A DNA stretch of 12,472 bases from an uncultured Collinsella sp. (GCA_900752545.1 CAADVS010000071.1:1-12472), one strand, 5' to 3'. Counted from the stretch's first letter, positions 1 to 5,864 are shown. Program-made: numbers and translations. Notes: generated by a model not told the origin, from the sequence alone.

Positions 1-3
1 GCA

Positions 4-39
4 GGCCCCGCCGACCGATTGCAAGCGGTCGGCGGGGCC
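4..39. repeat. Perfect 14-bp inverted repeat, probable terminator hairpin
   Basis: Bases 4-17 are perfectly complementary to 26-39, giving a very GC-rich 14-bp stem around an 8-base loop. The plus side is followed by a T-poor stretch (ATTGTG). On the minus side any T-run would fall outside the window, so the direction cannot be decided. It is most likely the terminator of a gene lying to the left or of a long lysS transcript. It could also be a dispersed palindrome. Confidence 0.55.
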
Positions 40-40
40 A

Positions 41-172
41 TTGTGGCTCTTGACAGCGGATTGGGTCATATGAGCGAAAGCCCGCCAGAGCGAGCAAGGT
101 GCCTTCAAGAAAAATGGCGCCGCAGGTTGAGCATAAGTCAGCGAGCGGGTCGCATTTGTGACAAGGTGACGT
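41..172. other. Intergenic stretch with no recognisable gene
   Basis: I find no convincing gene here. A plus-strand frame is open from base 1 to a TGA at 172-174, but it runs through the 4-39 palindrome, lacks a ribosome site at its only ATG (70) and resembles no family I know. On the minus strand an ATG at 69 opens a frame leaving the window, also without a ribosome site. CCCGC at 81-85 can pair with GCGGG at 145-149, so some RNA fold is possible. Confidence 0.4.
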
Positions 173-173
173 G

Positions 174-208
174 AAACGAAAGGGCGCTGACCTTTTGGTC
201 GCGCCCTT
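174..208 (-). terminator. Intrinsic terminator downstream of lysS
   Basis: On the minus strand AAGGGCGC (208-201) pairs with GCGCCCTT (187-180). An inner GACC/GGTC stem closes an AAAA loop, with one unpaired A. It is followed by TTTCGTTTC, an interrupted T-rich tail. It lies about 80 bases past the lysS stop and is the best candidate for the end of the greA-lysS transcript. Confidence 0.6.
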
Positions 209-256
209 GAAGTTGAACGTCAGATTGTCCAAATGCGGCCCGCGCAGCGTCGAGCC

Positions 257-283
257 GTTACGCGGTTCGTAGAACCGCGTAAC
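257..283 (-). repeat. 12-bp perfect hairpin just after the lysS stop codon
   Basis: Bases 257-268 are perfectly complementary to 272-283, leaving a 3-base loop (269-271). The stem begins 3 bases after the lysS TAA (289-287). On the minus strand it is followed by GGCTCGACG, with no T-run, so it is not a classical intrinsic terminator. It could be a tail-less terminator, a 3'-end RNA stability hairpin or a protein-binding dyad. Confidence 0.7.
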
Positions 284-286
284 TAG

Positions 287-2251
287 TTAGTACATCTTTG
301 CGCCGGCGGGGATGGAGGCGTCGAGCTGGATCAGGTTGAGGCGCTCCTCGCCCTCCTCCTCGTGGACAGCGCTGATCAGCATGCCGCAGCTGGGAATACC
401 CATCATCTTGCGCGGAGGCAGGTTGGTGATGGCGAGCAAGGTCTTGCCGACCAGGTCCTCGGGCTCGTAATAAGCGTGAATACCGGAGAGGATGGTGCGG
501 TCGGTACCGGTACCGTCGTCGAGCGTAAAGTTCAGCAGCTTCTTGGACTTCTTGACGGCCTCGCATGCCTTGACCTTCACAGCGCGGAAATCGCTCTTGG
601 AGAAGGTATCAAAGTCGACGAACTCCTCAAACAGCGGCTCAACGGCGATCTTGGAGTAATCGAGCGTGGGCTTAAGCGACTTAACGAATGGGCTCGCGGC
701 GTTGCCGGCCTCGGCAGCCTTGGCGGCAGCGGCACCGGACTGGAAACCCTTCTCGGGCTTCATGTGCGGGAACAGCAGGACGTCGCGGATAGAAGCCTGG
801 TTAGTAAGCAGCATGACCACGCGGTCGATACCAATGCCAATGCCGCCCGCGGGAGGCATACCGTACTCGAGGGCGCGCACGTAGTCCTCGTCATACTCCA
901 TAGCCTCATCGTCGCCGCCGGCCTTCTCGGCCATCTGGGCAGCAAAGCGCTCAGCCTGGTCGACCGGGTCGTTGAGCTCGGAGAATGCGTTGGCGTACTC
1001 GTGGCCGGCGATGACCAGCTCAAAGCGGTGAGTCAAACGCGGGTCGTCCTCAAAACGCTTAGCGAGCGGGCTGACCTCGATGGGATAATCGCACACGAAG
1101 GTCGGGTTGACGATGGTATCCTCGCCCAGCTCATCGTAAATCTCGGCGATAATCCTGCCGGCGGTCCACTCGGGCTTAATCTCCAGGCCCTTCTCGCGCG
1201 CGGCGGCGGCAAGCTCCTCGACCGGCGTGTCGATGGTGACCTGCTTGCCGAGCACGTCGGAGACGATGTCGGTCATGGGACGGCTGGCCCACTCACCAGA
1301 AAGGTCGATGGTCTGGCCCTGGTACTCGATGACCTCGGGGTTGCCGATGGCCTTGTTAGCTGCCTTAATGACACCCTGGGCGAGCGCCTTCATGCCCTCG
1401 AGGTCGGAGAAGGCACGGTAGGCCTCCATCGTGGTGAACTCGGGGTTGTGGGTAAGGTCCATGCCCTCGTTACGGAAGATGCGGCCGATCTCGAACACGC
1501 GCTCAAAACCACCGACGATGCAGCGCTTGAGGTGCAGCTCGGTGGCAATACGCAGGTAGCACTCCTGATCGAGCGCGTTGAAGTGAGTGATGAACGGCTT
1601 GGCAGTAGCGCCGCCCTGGATGGTCTGCAGGATGGGGGTCTCGACCTCCATGTAGCCGTCGGACTCCATAAAGCGACGGAAGGTGGAGAGAATCTGCGAA
1701 CGCTTACGGAAGGTCTCGCGAACGTCGTCGTTGGCGATCAGGTCGACGTAGCGCTGGCGATAGCGGGTCTCCTTGTCGGAAAGACCGTGGAACTTCTCGG
1801 GCAGCGGACGAACGGCCTTGGAAAGCAGGGTCGCGCTCTTAGGGGCAACGGAAAGCTGGCCGCGCTGGGTGCGCACGACCACGCCGGTCACGCCCAGGAT
1901 GTCGCCCAGGTCGAGGGCCTTGAGCGTATTCCAGGCAGCCTCGTCCATGTCGTTGATGCGGCAGAACAGCTGAATCTCGGCAGTCGCATCGCGCACGACG
2001 ATGAACATGATCTTGCCCTGACCGCGCTTGGCGACCACACGGCCGGCGATCTTCACGACATCCTCGGTGTCCTCACCATCGGCAAGATCGGCGTACTTAG
2101 TCTCGATATCGGCGACGTAGTCCTCAAGCTCAGAGTGCTCAGGATAGGGGTTCTGGCCCGCCTCGAACAGGGCGGCGCGCTTGGCCAGGCGGGTGGCGCG
2201 CTCGTCGTTGAGCGTCGATGCCTGATCGGCGGCGTTCTGGTTCTCTGCCAT
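287..2251 (-). CDS. lysS: Lysine--tRNA ligase (class II) with C-terminal tRNA-binding domain
   Basis: This enzyme charges tRNA-Lys with lysine using ATP in the cytoplasm. The 654-residue protein has an N-terminal OB-fold anticodon-binding domain (about 66-145) and the class II core. Motif 2 is at 251-278 (FRNEGMDLTHNPEF). Motif 3 is at about 470-495 (GIGIGIDRVVMLL). The core ends near residue 500, where ordinary LysRS proteins stop. An Ala-rich linker (about 501-543) then leads to an extra domain, about 544-654, with LPPRKMMG and SCGMLIS. This matches the tRNA_bind (EMAP II/Trbp111) fold found at the C-terminus of many MetRS. The ATG at 2251 is preceded by GAGGAG at a 7-base spacing. It lies 79 bases behind greA and is probably co-transcribed, though a terminator-like hairpin intervenes. 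LysRS identity is certain; the tail domain is assigned by motif only. Confidence 0.97.
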   Translation of the reverse strand: MAENQNAADQASTLNDERATRLAKRAALFEAGQNPYPEHSELEDYVADIETKYADLADGEDTEDVVKIAGRVVAKRGQGKIMFIVVRDATAEIQLFCRINDMDEAAWNTLKALDLGDILGVTGVVVRTQRGQLSVAPKSATLLSKAVRPLPEKFHGLSDKETRYRQRYVDLIANDDVRETFRKRSQILSTFRRFMESDGYMEVETPILQTIQGGATAKPFITHFNALDQECYLRIATELHLKRCIVGGFERVFEIGRIFRNEGMDLTHNPEFTTMEAYRAFSDLEGMKALAQGVIKAANKAIGNPEVIEYQGQTIDLSGEWASRPMTDIVSDVLGKQVTIDTPVEELAAAAREKGLEIKPEWTAGRIIAEIYDELGEDTIVNPTFVCDYPIEVSPLAKRFEDDPRLTHRFELVIAGHEYANAFSELNDPVDQAERFAAQMAEKAGGDDEAMEYDEDYVRALEYGMPPAGGIGIGIDRVVMLLTNQASIRDVLLFPHMKPEKGFQSGAAAAKAAEAGNAASPFVKSLKPTLDYSKIAVEPLFEEFVDFDTFSKSDFRAVKVKACEAVKKSKKLLNFTLDDGTGTDRTILSGIHAYYEPEDLVGKTLLAITNLPPRKMMGIPSCGMLISAVHEEEGEERLNLIQLDASIPAGAKMY

Positions 2252-2269
2252 AAGTTAGCTCCTCAAACT

Positions 2270-2302
2270 AAAACGCTCCCCAGGATTCGGTCCAAGGGAG
2301 CG
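2270..2302 (-). terminator. Terminator-like hairpin between greA and lysS
   Basis: On the minus strand CGCTCCC (2302-2296) pairs with GGGAGCG (2280-2274). An inner GGA/TCC helix lies around CCGAA, and TTTTAGTTT follows. The T-run ends only about 6 bases before the lysS Shine-Dalgarno (GAGGAG, 2264-2259), so no sigma-70 promoter fits between them. It may be a leaky terminator, an attenuator or an RNA processing site. Confidence 0.55.
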
Positions 2303-2330
2303 AAAACATACCTTTACGCGGGACCGTGGT

Positions 2331-2801
2331 CTAGCGTGCGATCTTGGCGATGGTGTAGACGCGAGTCTTGCCGGAAGGCGTAACGACCTCGACGGAGTCG
2401 CCCTCGCCGTGACCGATGATGGCGTGACCGACCGGAGACTCGTTGGAAATCTTGTGCTCGAGCGAGTTGGTCTCGGTGGTACCGACGAGCGTGACTTCCA
2501 TGACCTCGCCGTTGGGATCAATCAGCGAAACGGTGGAACCGATGGAGACGGTCAGGTCGCCCGTGGTGGCAGCAACCTGAGCGTTGGCGAGGATGGCCTG
2601 GATCTCGGCAATACGAGCGGCGTTCTGGGCCTGCTTGTCCTTAGCGGCGTCGTACTCGGAGTTCTCCGAAAGGTCGCCGAACGCGCGGGCTTCCTTGATG
2701 TCCTCGACGATCTCCTTGGCGTAATCGCCCTCACGCCAAGCGAGCTCCTCGACGAGCTTCTGGCGGCCCTCAGCGGTCAGTACGATCTGGCTTGCGTCCA
2801 T
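2331..2801 (-). CDS. greA: Transcription elongation factor GreA
   Basis: GreA enters the secondary channel of RNA polymerase and stimulates cleavage of backtracked transcripts. The 156-residue length is typical. The N-terminal part is the antiparallel coiled coil, whose tip carries FGDLSENSEYDAAK, including the acidic residues that position the catalytic metal. The C-terminal half is the FKBP-like domain ending in SPVGHAIIGHGEGD and a PSGK turn. I chose the ATG at 2801 because GGGGAG sits 8 bases upstream and MDASQ is a normal GreA start; an ATG at 2831 in the same frame has no ribosome site. It follows the tatA terminator and precedes lysS. A consensus TTGACA stands upstream at 2842-2837, but no matching -10 is visible, so its promoter is uncertain. 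Confidence 0.96.
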   Translation of the reverse strand: MDASQIVLTAEGRQKLVEELAWREGDYAKEIVEDIKEARAFGDLSENSEYDAAKDKQAQNAARIAEIQAILANAQVAATTGDLTVSIGSTVSLIDPNGEVMEVTLVGTTETNSLEHKISNESPVGHAIIGHGEGDSVEVVTPSGKTRVYTIAKIAR

Positions 2802-2849
2802 ACGGATATCTCCCCAACTCTGATCAAACAATCAACTGTCAACAAAACG

Positions 2850-2882
2850 AAAAAGACCGGCTAGCCTGCGGGCAAGCCGGTC
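2850..2882 (-). terminator. Intrinsic terminator of tatA
   Basis: On the minus strand GACCGGCT (2882-2875) pairs with AGCCGGTC (2862-2855). An A/A mismatch and an inner GCC/GGC helix close the loop, and five Ts follow (2854-2850). It starts 25 bases after the tatA stop and fits Rho-independent termination well. Confidence 0.85.
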
Positions 2883-2907
2883 AGGTGCTCACCCCAAAGG
2901 GATGGGA

Positions 2908-3183
2908 CTACTCTGCGTCCGCGTCGCTGTCCTCTGCCTGCTTCTTCTTGGCAGCAGCGAGCTTGGCCTCGAGCTCAGCGATCTCCTTGTCCTCCTCGGA
3001 CTGCTCGACCACGACCTCCTCGGCCTGCTTGGTCTCGGCCTTATCGTCGCCCTCCATACCCTCACGGATATTCTTGACGGTAGAGCCGAGGGACTTGCCG
3101 AGCTTCGGCAGGTTCTTGGGCCCGAAGATAATCAGGACAACGACGAGAATAATGATGAGCTCAGGAGCCCTCAGTCCAAACAT
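2908..3183 (-). CDS. tatA: Twin-arginine translocase subunit TatA
   Basis: TatA oligomerises in the cytoplasmic membrane to form the passage for folded proteins carrying twin-arginine signals. The 91-residue protein has a short N-terminal membrane helix (about residues 8-21, PELIIILVVVLIIF). The diagnostic FGPKNLPKLGKSLG hinge and amphipathic helix follow, then an acidic/lysine-rich tail (about 45-91) likely to be helical. The ATG at 3183 was chosen because GGAGG lies 6 bases upstream and it gives the normal TatA N-terminus; extending the frame to 3366 would run into the tRNA gene. It is monocistronic: its own promoter (3220-3248) and terminator (2850-2882) flank it. No tatC or tatB is present in the window. 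TatE or TatB-like function cannot be excluded, but the short form favours TatA. Confidence 0.93.
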   Translation of the reverse strand: MFGLRAPELIIILVVVLIIFGPKNLPKLGKSLGSTVKNIREGMEGDDKAETKQAEEVVVEQSEEDKEIAELEAKLAAAKKKQAEDSDADAE

Positions 3184-3219
3184 GTAGACCTCCACAATAC
3201 AGCGAGACAAGCTCGAATG

Positions 3220-3248
3220 AGTATACCGCGGGTATCGCGGTATCACAA
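3220..3248 (-). promoter_or_regulatory. Sigma-70-type promoter of tatA with dyad in the spacer
   Basis: On the minus strand the -35 is TTGTGA (3248-3243) and the -10 is TATACT (3225-3220), separated by exactly 17 bases. The transcript would start near 3213, about 30 bases before the tatA ATG. The spacer carries a perfect 8-bp inverted repeat (3223-3230 with 3236-3243) that touches both hexamers. Confidence 0.75.
3223..3243. repeat. Perfect inverted repeat, candidate operator of tatA
   Basis: ATACCGCG (3223-3230) and CGCGGTAT (3236-3243) are perfect reverse complements, separated by GGTAT. The 21-bp dyad lies inside the tatA promoter spacer, the usual place for a repressor or MerR-type regulator site. 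It is followed by no T-run on either strand, so it is not a terminator. Confidence 0.6.
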
Positions 3249-3256
3249 CACTAGCT

Positions 3257-3284
3257 AAAAAAAGGGACCGCAAGAAGCGGTCCC
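3257..3284 (-). terminator. Intrinsic terminator of tRNA-Pro (and veg-ispE read-through)
   Basis: On the minus strand GGGACCGC (3284-3277) pairs perfectly with GCGGTCCC (3271-3264) around a TTCTT loop. Seven Ts follow (3263-3257). It begins 12 bases after the tRNA 3' CCA and is the strongest terminator in the window. Confidence 0.93.
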
Positions 3285-3295
3285 TCCTCATGCTC

Positions 3296-3372
3296 TGGTC
3301 GGGTTGACTGGATTTGAACCAGCGACCCCTGCGTCCCGAACGCAGTGCTCTACCAAACTGAGCCACAACCCG
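3296..3372 (-). tRNA. tRNA-Pro (anticodon CGG)
   Basis: A complete cloverleaf reads on the minus strand. The 7-bp acceptor stem is CGGGTTG/CAACCCG. The D-arm is GCTC/GAGC with loop AGTTTGGTA. The anticodon arm is CTGCG/CGCAG with loop TTCGGGA. The T-arm is GCTGG/CCAGT with loop TTCAAAT. The anticodon at positions 34-36 is CGG, which reads the proline codon CCG. The discriminator A and the CCA end (3299-3296) are encoded. The gene sits alone between ispE and tatA, with a strong terminator directly after it. Confidence 0.96.
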
Positions 3373-3380
3373 TTAGCTTG

Positions 3381-3389
3381 ACTATAGTA
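3381..3389 (-). promoter_or_regulatory. Possible -10 element for tRNA-Pro
   Basis: On the minus strand TACTATAGT offers overlapping -10 hexamers (TACTAT 3389-3384, TATAGT 3386-3381), 8-11 bases before the tRNA 5' end. No good -35 is seen at 16-18 bases; the best is TAGCAC. The tRNA may also be cut from the veg-ispE transcript. Confidence 0.35.
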
Positions 3390-3421
3390 ACAAAGATTTT
3401 CGCCGCGTGCTAGAGAAATTT

Positions 3422-4318
3422 TTATTTCTTTGGCGCGTCGATTTGAACCGTGTTGGAAATAAGCTCAGTCGCGCAGGCCCACCAGCCATTTTGCTGGGCA
3501 GCATCGGCAAGCCTTTCGGCCGTGGCAGCGGTGTCGCAAATGGCAAACGAGCAGGCACCCGATCCGCACACATCTACAGCAACGGTTCCGTCCTGTTTAC
3601 GCAGCCAGTCGAGGACCGTTTGAATCTGCGACTCCATCTGTGCGGAAATGACACCAAGGTTGTTATGGATGAGTGCATATGCCGTCTCGGCATCACCAGC
3701 ACGCAAGGCAGAAGCTATCGCGCCGGGCTTGTCCGCAGGCACCGGGGCCTCGTCAAAACGTCGATAGGCTTCAATTGTCGAAACGCTTGCCTCGCGCGGC
3801 TTGACCAGCACGACGGGCGTCGCGGGCAGCGCGGGGTACTCAGTTGCCAGCACGTCTCCCCCACCTACGTAGAACGCAGGACTCGCGTGCAAAAAGAACG
3901 GGACGTCGGCACCAATGCCCCGCGCAATATCGTCGAGCGCTGGGTCGGTGCGATCAATGCCCCAGAGCTCCGCCAAGGCGACAATGACCGCGGCCGCATC
4001 CGTCGAGGGGCCGCCCAAGCCAGCGCACAATGGAATGCGCTTCTCAATCGTCACGCAGATGTTTGCCTCGCGACCATAATGCTCGGCCATAGCAACCGCA
4101 GCCCGATACGCCGTATTCTTTTGCATGGGAAAATCTGATGCTGGAACCGTCTGGACGGTCAGCGCCTGCGCCGGCGTGACCGTCACGGTATCGGAAAGAC
4201 CGACGGCTGCCATCAGAGAATCGACCCTGTGGTAGCCGCGGTCATCGCGCTCGGTATGAACCCCCAGGTAGAGGTTAATCTTTGCCGGCGCGGAAAGAGT
4301 CAGGGACCGATCGGTCAC
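3422..4318 (-). CDS. ispE: 4-diphosphocytidyl-2-C-methyl-D-erythritol kinase
   Basis: IspE phosphorylates the 2-hydroxyl of CDP-methylerythritol with ATP, a middle step of the MEP route to isoprenoids. The 298-residue length is typical. The GHMP-kinase signatures are clear: SAPAKINLYL at the N-terminus with the substrate-contacting Lys13, the ATP loop PLCAGLGGPSTDAA (96-109), catalytic Asp138 in GADVPFF, and the third motif CGSGACSFAI (251-260). The loop reads GLGGPSTD rather than the more usual GLGGGSSD, a mild variant. The start is GTG at 4318, two bases after the veg stop. GAGGAG inside the end of veg serves as ribosome site, which implies coupled translation. The veg-ispE neighbourhood resembles that of Bacillus subtilis. 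The stop codon lies in a 6-bp AT-only hairpin (3414-3429) that is not a convincing terminator. Confidence 0.95.
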   Translation of the reverse strand: MTDRSLTLSAPAKINLYLGVHTERDDRGYHRVDSLMAAVGLSDTVTVTPAQALTVQTVPASDFPMQKNTAYRAAVAMAEHYGREANICVTIEKRIPLCAGLGGPSTDAAAVIVALAELWGIDRTDPALDDIARGIGADVPFFLHASPAFYVGGGDVLATEYPALPATPVVLVKPREASVSTIEAYRRFDEAPVPADKPGAIASALRAGDAETAYALIHNNLGVISAQMESQIQTVLDWLRKQDGTVAVDVCGSGACSFAICDTAATAERLADAAQQNGWWACATELISNTVQIDAPKK

Positions 4319-4320
4319 CG

Positions 4321-4617
4321 TTAATGCTCCTCGAGCTGATTGCCGAGCGGGGTAAAGATGTGCTCGCCGCTCTCGGGGTCGAACAGCTCGACCTGACCGG
4401 TGAGGACATCGATGTACTGGTAGGACTGACGCGACTTGCGGCCACGACGCTCGTCAACCTCGACGATAAAGACGGCGGGGTGCACGCTCTTGATGGTGCC
4501 CATGCGCTCGACGACGCGGGTGCGGCCCATGTTGGCCTTCACCTTAACGCGATCGCCCACCATATCGGTCAGCTTCTCGTGGATGTCGTCGACGTGATTG
4601 ACTTCCATCTCTTCCAT
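4321..4617 (-). CDS. veg: Veg family protein
   Basis: The protein resembles Bacillus subtilis Veg (about 86 residues), a small abundant cytoplasmic protein reported to influence biofilm gene expression; its biochemical role is not settled. Over 98 residues it shows the family pattern: a short helical N-terminus (IHEKLTDMVGDRV), then VKANMGRTRVVERMGTI, HPAVFIVEVD and SYQYIDVLTGQVELFD, suggesting a small beta-barrel. The ATG at 4617 is chosen because GGAGG stands 8 bases upstream; an ATG at 4641 would place that ribosome site inside the gene. It is the first gene after the promoter at 4685-4714 and lies two bases ahead of ispE. The tail from about residue 80 (DPESGEHIFTPLGNQLEEH) is longer than I expect for the family. 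Confidence 0.85.
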   Translation of the reverse strand: MEEMEVNHVDDIHEKLTDMVGDRVKVKANMGRTRVVERMGTIKSVHPAVFIVEVDERRGRKSRQSYQYIDVLTGQVELFDPESGEHIFTPLGNQLEEH

Positions 4618-4644
4618 GAACAGGGCCTCCAGAAGGTGCAATTC

Positions 4645-4664
4645 AAAAAGGGGATAATACCCCT
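4645..4664 (-). promoter_or_regulatory. Small hairpin with T-run in the veg leader
   Basis: On the minus strand AGGGG (4664-4660) pairs with CCCCT (4653-4649) around TATTAT. Ts follow to 4645. It lies between the veg promoter and its ribosome site. It is short for a terminator but could attenuate veg-ispE or protect the RNA 5' end. Confidence 0.35.
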
Positions 4665-4684
4665 AAGATAGACAAAACTCTAAT

Positions 4685-4714
4685 ACTATAGCACCCTGCT
4701 GCCGTCATACGCAA
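4685..4714 (-). promoter_or_regulatory. Sigma-70-type promoter of veg-ispE
   Basis: On the minus strand TTGCGT (4714-4709) is followed after 18 bases by TATAGT (4690-4685). The predicted start near 4678 gives a leader of about 60 bases. It sits in the 130-base gap between dtd and veg, the most AT-rich gap in this part of the window. Confidence 0.6.
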
Positions 4715-4747
4715 GTAGCTTAAAAAGCCCGGTCCCAAATTGACTAC

Positions 4748-5194
4748 TTACAGACTATCGGTGTCCAAGACGATGGTGAATGGGCCGTCGTTGACCAGGT
4801 CGACCTTCATGTCGGCGCCAAAGATACCGTGCGCCACATGCTCAACGTCCTCGTGCACAAGCGTCAGGAAGTACTCGTAGAGCTCGTTGGCAACATCGGG
4901 TGCGCCGGCATCCGTAAACGACGGACGGCGGCCGTGGCGGCAGTCAGCGAACAGCGTGAACTGCGACACCACGAGTGCCTCGCCGCCGACATCGGCAAGT
5001 GCCAAGTTGGTCTTGCCGTTCTCGTCCTCGTTGATGCGCAGGCCGCGGAGCTTGCCCCACAGCTTGTCGGCCTCGGCGCGCGTGTCGCCATGGCCCACAC
5101 CCAGCAGCACCAGGTAGCCGCGTCCAATGCGGCCCACGCACTCGCCGTCGACCGTCACGCCGGCGTTGAGTACGCGCTGCACCACCGCGCGCAC
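4748..5194 (-). CDS. dtd: D-aminoacyl-tRNA deacylase
   Basis: Dtd hydrolyses D-amino acids (and glycine mischarged on tRNA-Ala) from tRNA, keeping D-residues out of protein. The 148-residue length is normal. Both active-site signatures are present: SQFTLFA at 77-83 and the Gly-cisPro motif in NDGPFT (135-140). The family stretch RRPSFTDAGAPD is at about 89-100. The usual GPVT is GPFT here, a conservative change. The start is GTG at 5194, three bases after the rdgB stop, with GAGGAG overlapping the end of rdgB, so translation is probably coupled. It is last in the murE-to-dtd run, and no convincing hairpin terminator follows its stop. Its company with murI, which makes free D-glutamate, fits a D-amino-acid safeguard, but that link is inference. 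Confidence 0.95.
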   Translation of the reverse strand: MRAVVQRVLNAGVTVDGECVGRIGRGYLVLLGVGHGDTRAEADKLWGKLRGLRINEDENGKTNLALADVGGEALVVSQFTLFADCRHGRRPSFTDAGAPDVANELYEYFLTLVHEDVEHVAHGIFGADMKVDLVNDGPFTIVLDTDSL

Positions 5195-5197
5195 GGC

Positions 5198-5839
5198 CTA
5201 CTCCTCGCCCGTCAGTTTGGCGGACAGATGCTCGAGCGCATGGAATCGATGGCTGATGGCGTTCTTCTCATCCGCCGTGAGCTCGGCCATGGTCTTGCCC
5301 GGCGTGTCGACCGGCAGGAACAGCGGGTCATAGCCAAAGCCGTGATCGCCGCGGCCCTCGTGCGCGATAACGCCCTCGCAAGCGCCCTCGCCATAGGTGA
5401 CCAAGCCGTCCGTGTCGATGAGCGCAACGACGCTCATAAAGCGCGCGGTGCGGTCCTCATCTGCCACGCCTTCCAGGTTAACGAGAAGCTTGGCGTTGTT
5501 GGCGGCATCGTCGCCGTGCACGCCCGCATAGCGCGCGCTATACACACCGGGCTCACCGTCCAGCGCGTCGACGACCAAGCCCGAATCGTCGGCAATGGCC
5601 ATAAGGCCCGTCTCCTCAACCGCGGCTTGGGCCTTGATGATGGCGTTCTCCAAAAACGTCGTGCCGTTTTCCTCGGGATCCTCAAAATCACCCAGCTGGC
5701 CGAGCGCCACAAAGCGCACCTCGGGCATGACCTTGCCCAAAATGGCCTCGATCTCGGTGAGCTTATGGGCGTTGCCCGTTGCCACGACGATGGTCGCCGC
5801 CGGGTCGAGGGTGTCGATGTCAATCTTCTCAAGTGCCAT
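5198..5839 (-). CDS. rdgB: RdgB/HAM1 family non-canonical purine NTP pyrophosphatase
   Basis: This enzyme hydrolyses dITP/ITP and dXTP/XTP to the monophosphate and pyrophosphate, cleaning the nucleotide pool of deaminated purines. The 213-residue protein shows the full set of family motifs: TGNAHKLTEI (21-30), the metal and catalytic DDSGL (84-88), the base-recognising GFGYDP (167-172) and SHR (196-198). The first 14 residues are a non-conserved extension. The ATG at 5839 follows an excellent AAGGAGG at a 6-base spacing. It is separated from rph by 140 bases holding a weak terminator and a possible extended -10 (TGCTATAGA), and is joined tightly to dtd. Its neighbour rph is a common partner of this family in Gram-positive bacteria. 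Confidence 0.95.
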   Translation of the reverse strand: MALEKIDIDTLDPAATIVVATGNAHKLTEIEAILGKVMPEVRFVALGQLGDFEDPEENGTTFLENAIIKAQAAVEETGLMAIADDSGLVVDALDGEPGVYSARYAGVHGDDAANNAKLLVNLEGVADEDRTARFMSVVALIDTDGLVTYGEGACEGVIAHEGRGDHGFGYDPLFLPVDTPGKTMAELTADEKNAISHRFHALEHLSAKLTGEE

Positions 5840-5855
5840 GACTGGCCTCCTTGTC

Positions 5856-5864
5856 TCTATAGCA
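5856..5864 (-). promoter_or_regulatory. Possible extended -10 upstream of rdgB
   Basis: On the minus strand TGCTATAGA fits an extended -10 (TGn plus TATAGA). No -35 is recognisable. The start would fall almost on the rdgB Shine-Dalgarno, leaving a leader of about 10 bases, so this is a weak call. Confidence 0.25.

Noticed and set aside
1..174. Open plus-strand frame entering from the left edge
   Set aside because: It passes through a 14-bp perfect palindrome, has no ribosome site at the ATG at 70 and no recognisable similarity. Open frames of this size are expected by chance in GC-rich DNA.
252..264. 13-base match GAGCCGTTACGCG shared with 10357-10369
   Set aside because: One shared 13-mer is about what chance predicts among all position pairs in a window this long, and neither flank extends the match.
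2260..2330. T-box-like leader before lysS (CCGCG followed by a terminator-like hairpin)
   Set aside because: The sequence upstream is the end of greA, leaving about 80 bases. There is no stem I, specifier loop or proper T-box core (a GGTGG...ACCGCG match is lacking), so a T-box cannot be supported.
362..2383. Very long plus-strand open frame opposite lysS
   Set aside because: It is the antisense shadow of lysS: high GC and codon bias keep the opposite frame open. Its translation is low-complexity and matches no family, whereas the minus frame has complete LysRS motifs.
2837..2842. Consensus TTGACA (minus strand) as greA promoter
   Set aside because: No -10-like hexamer occurs 15-19 bases downstream; that stretch is the ribosome-site region. 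A lone -35 is not enough to call a promoter.
3184..3366. N-terminal extension of tatA to an upstream ATG at 3366
   Set aside because: The extension would translate through the tRNA-Pro gene, the terminator and the tatA promoter, and has no ribosome site. The ATG at 3183 has one.
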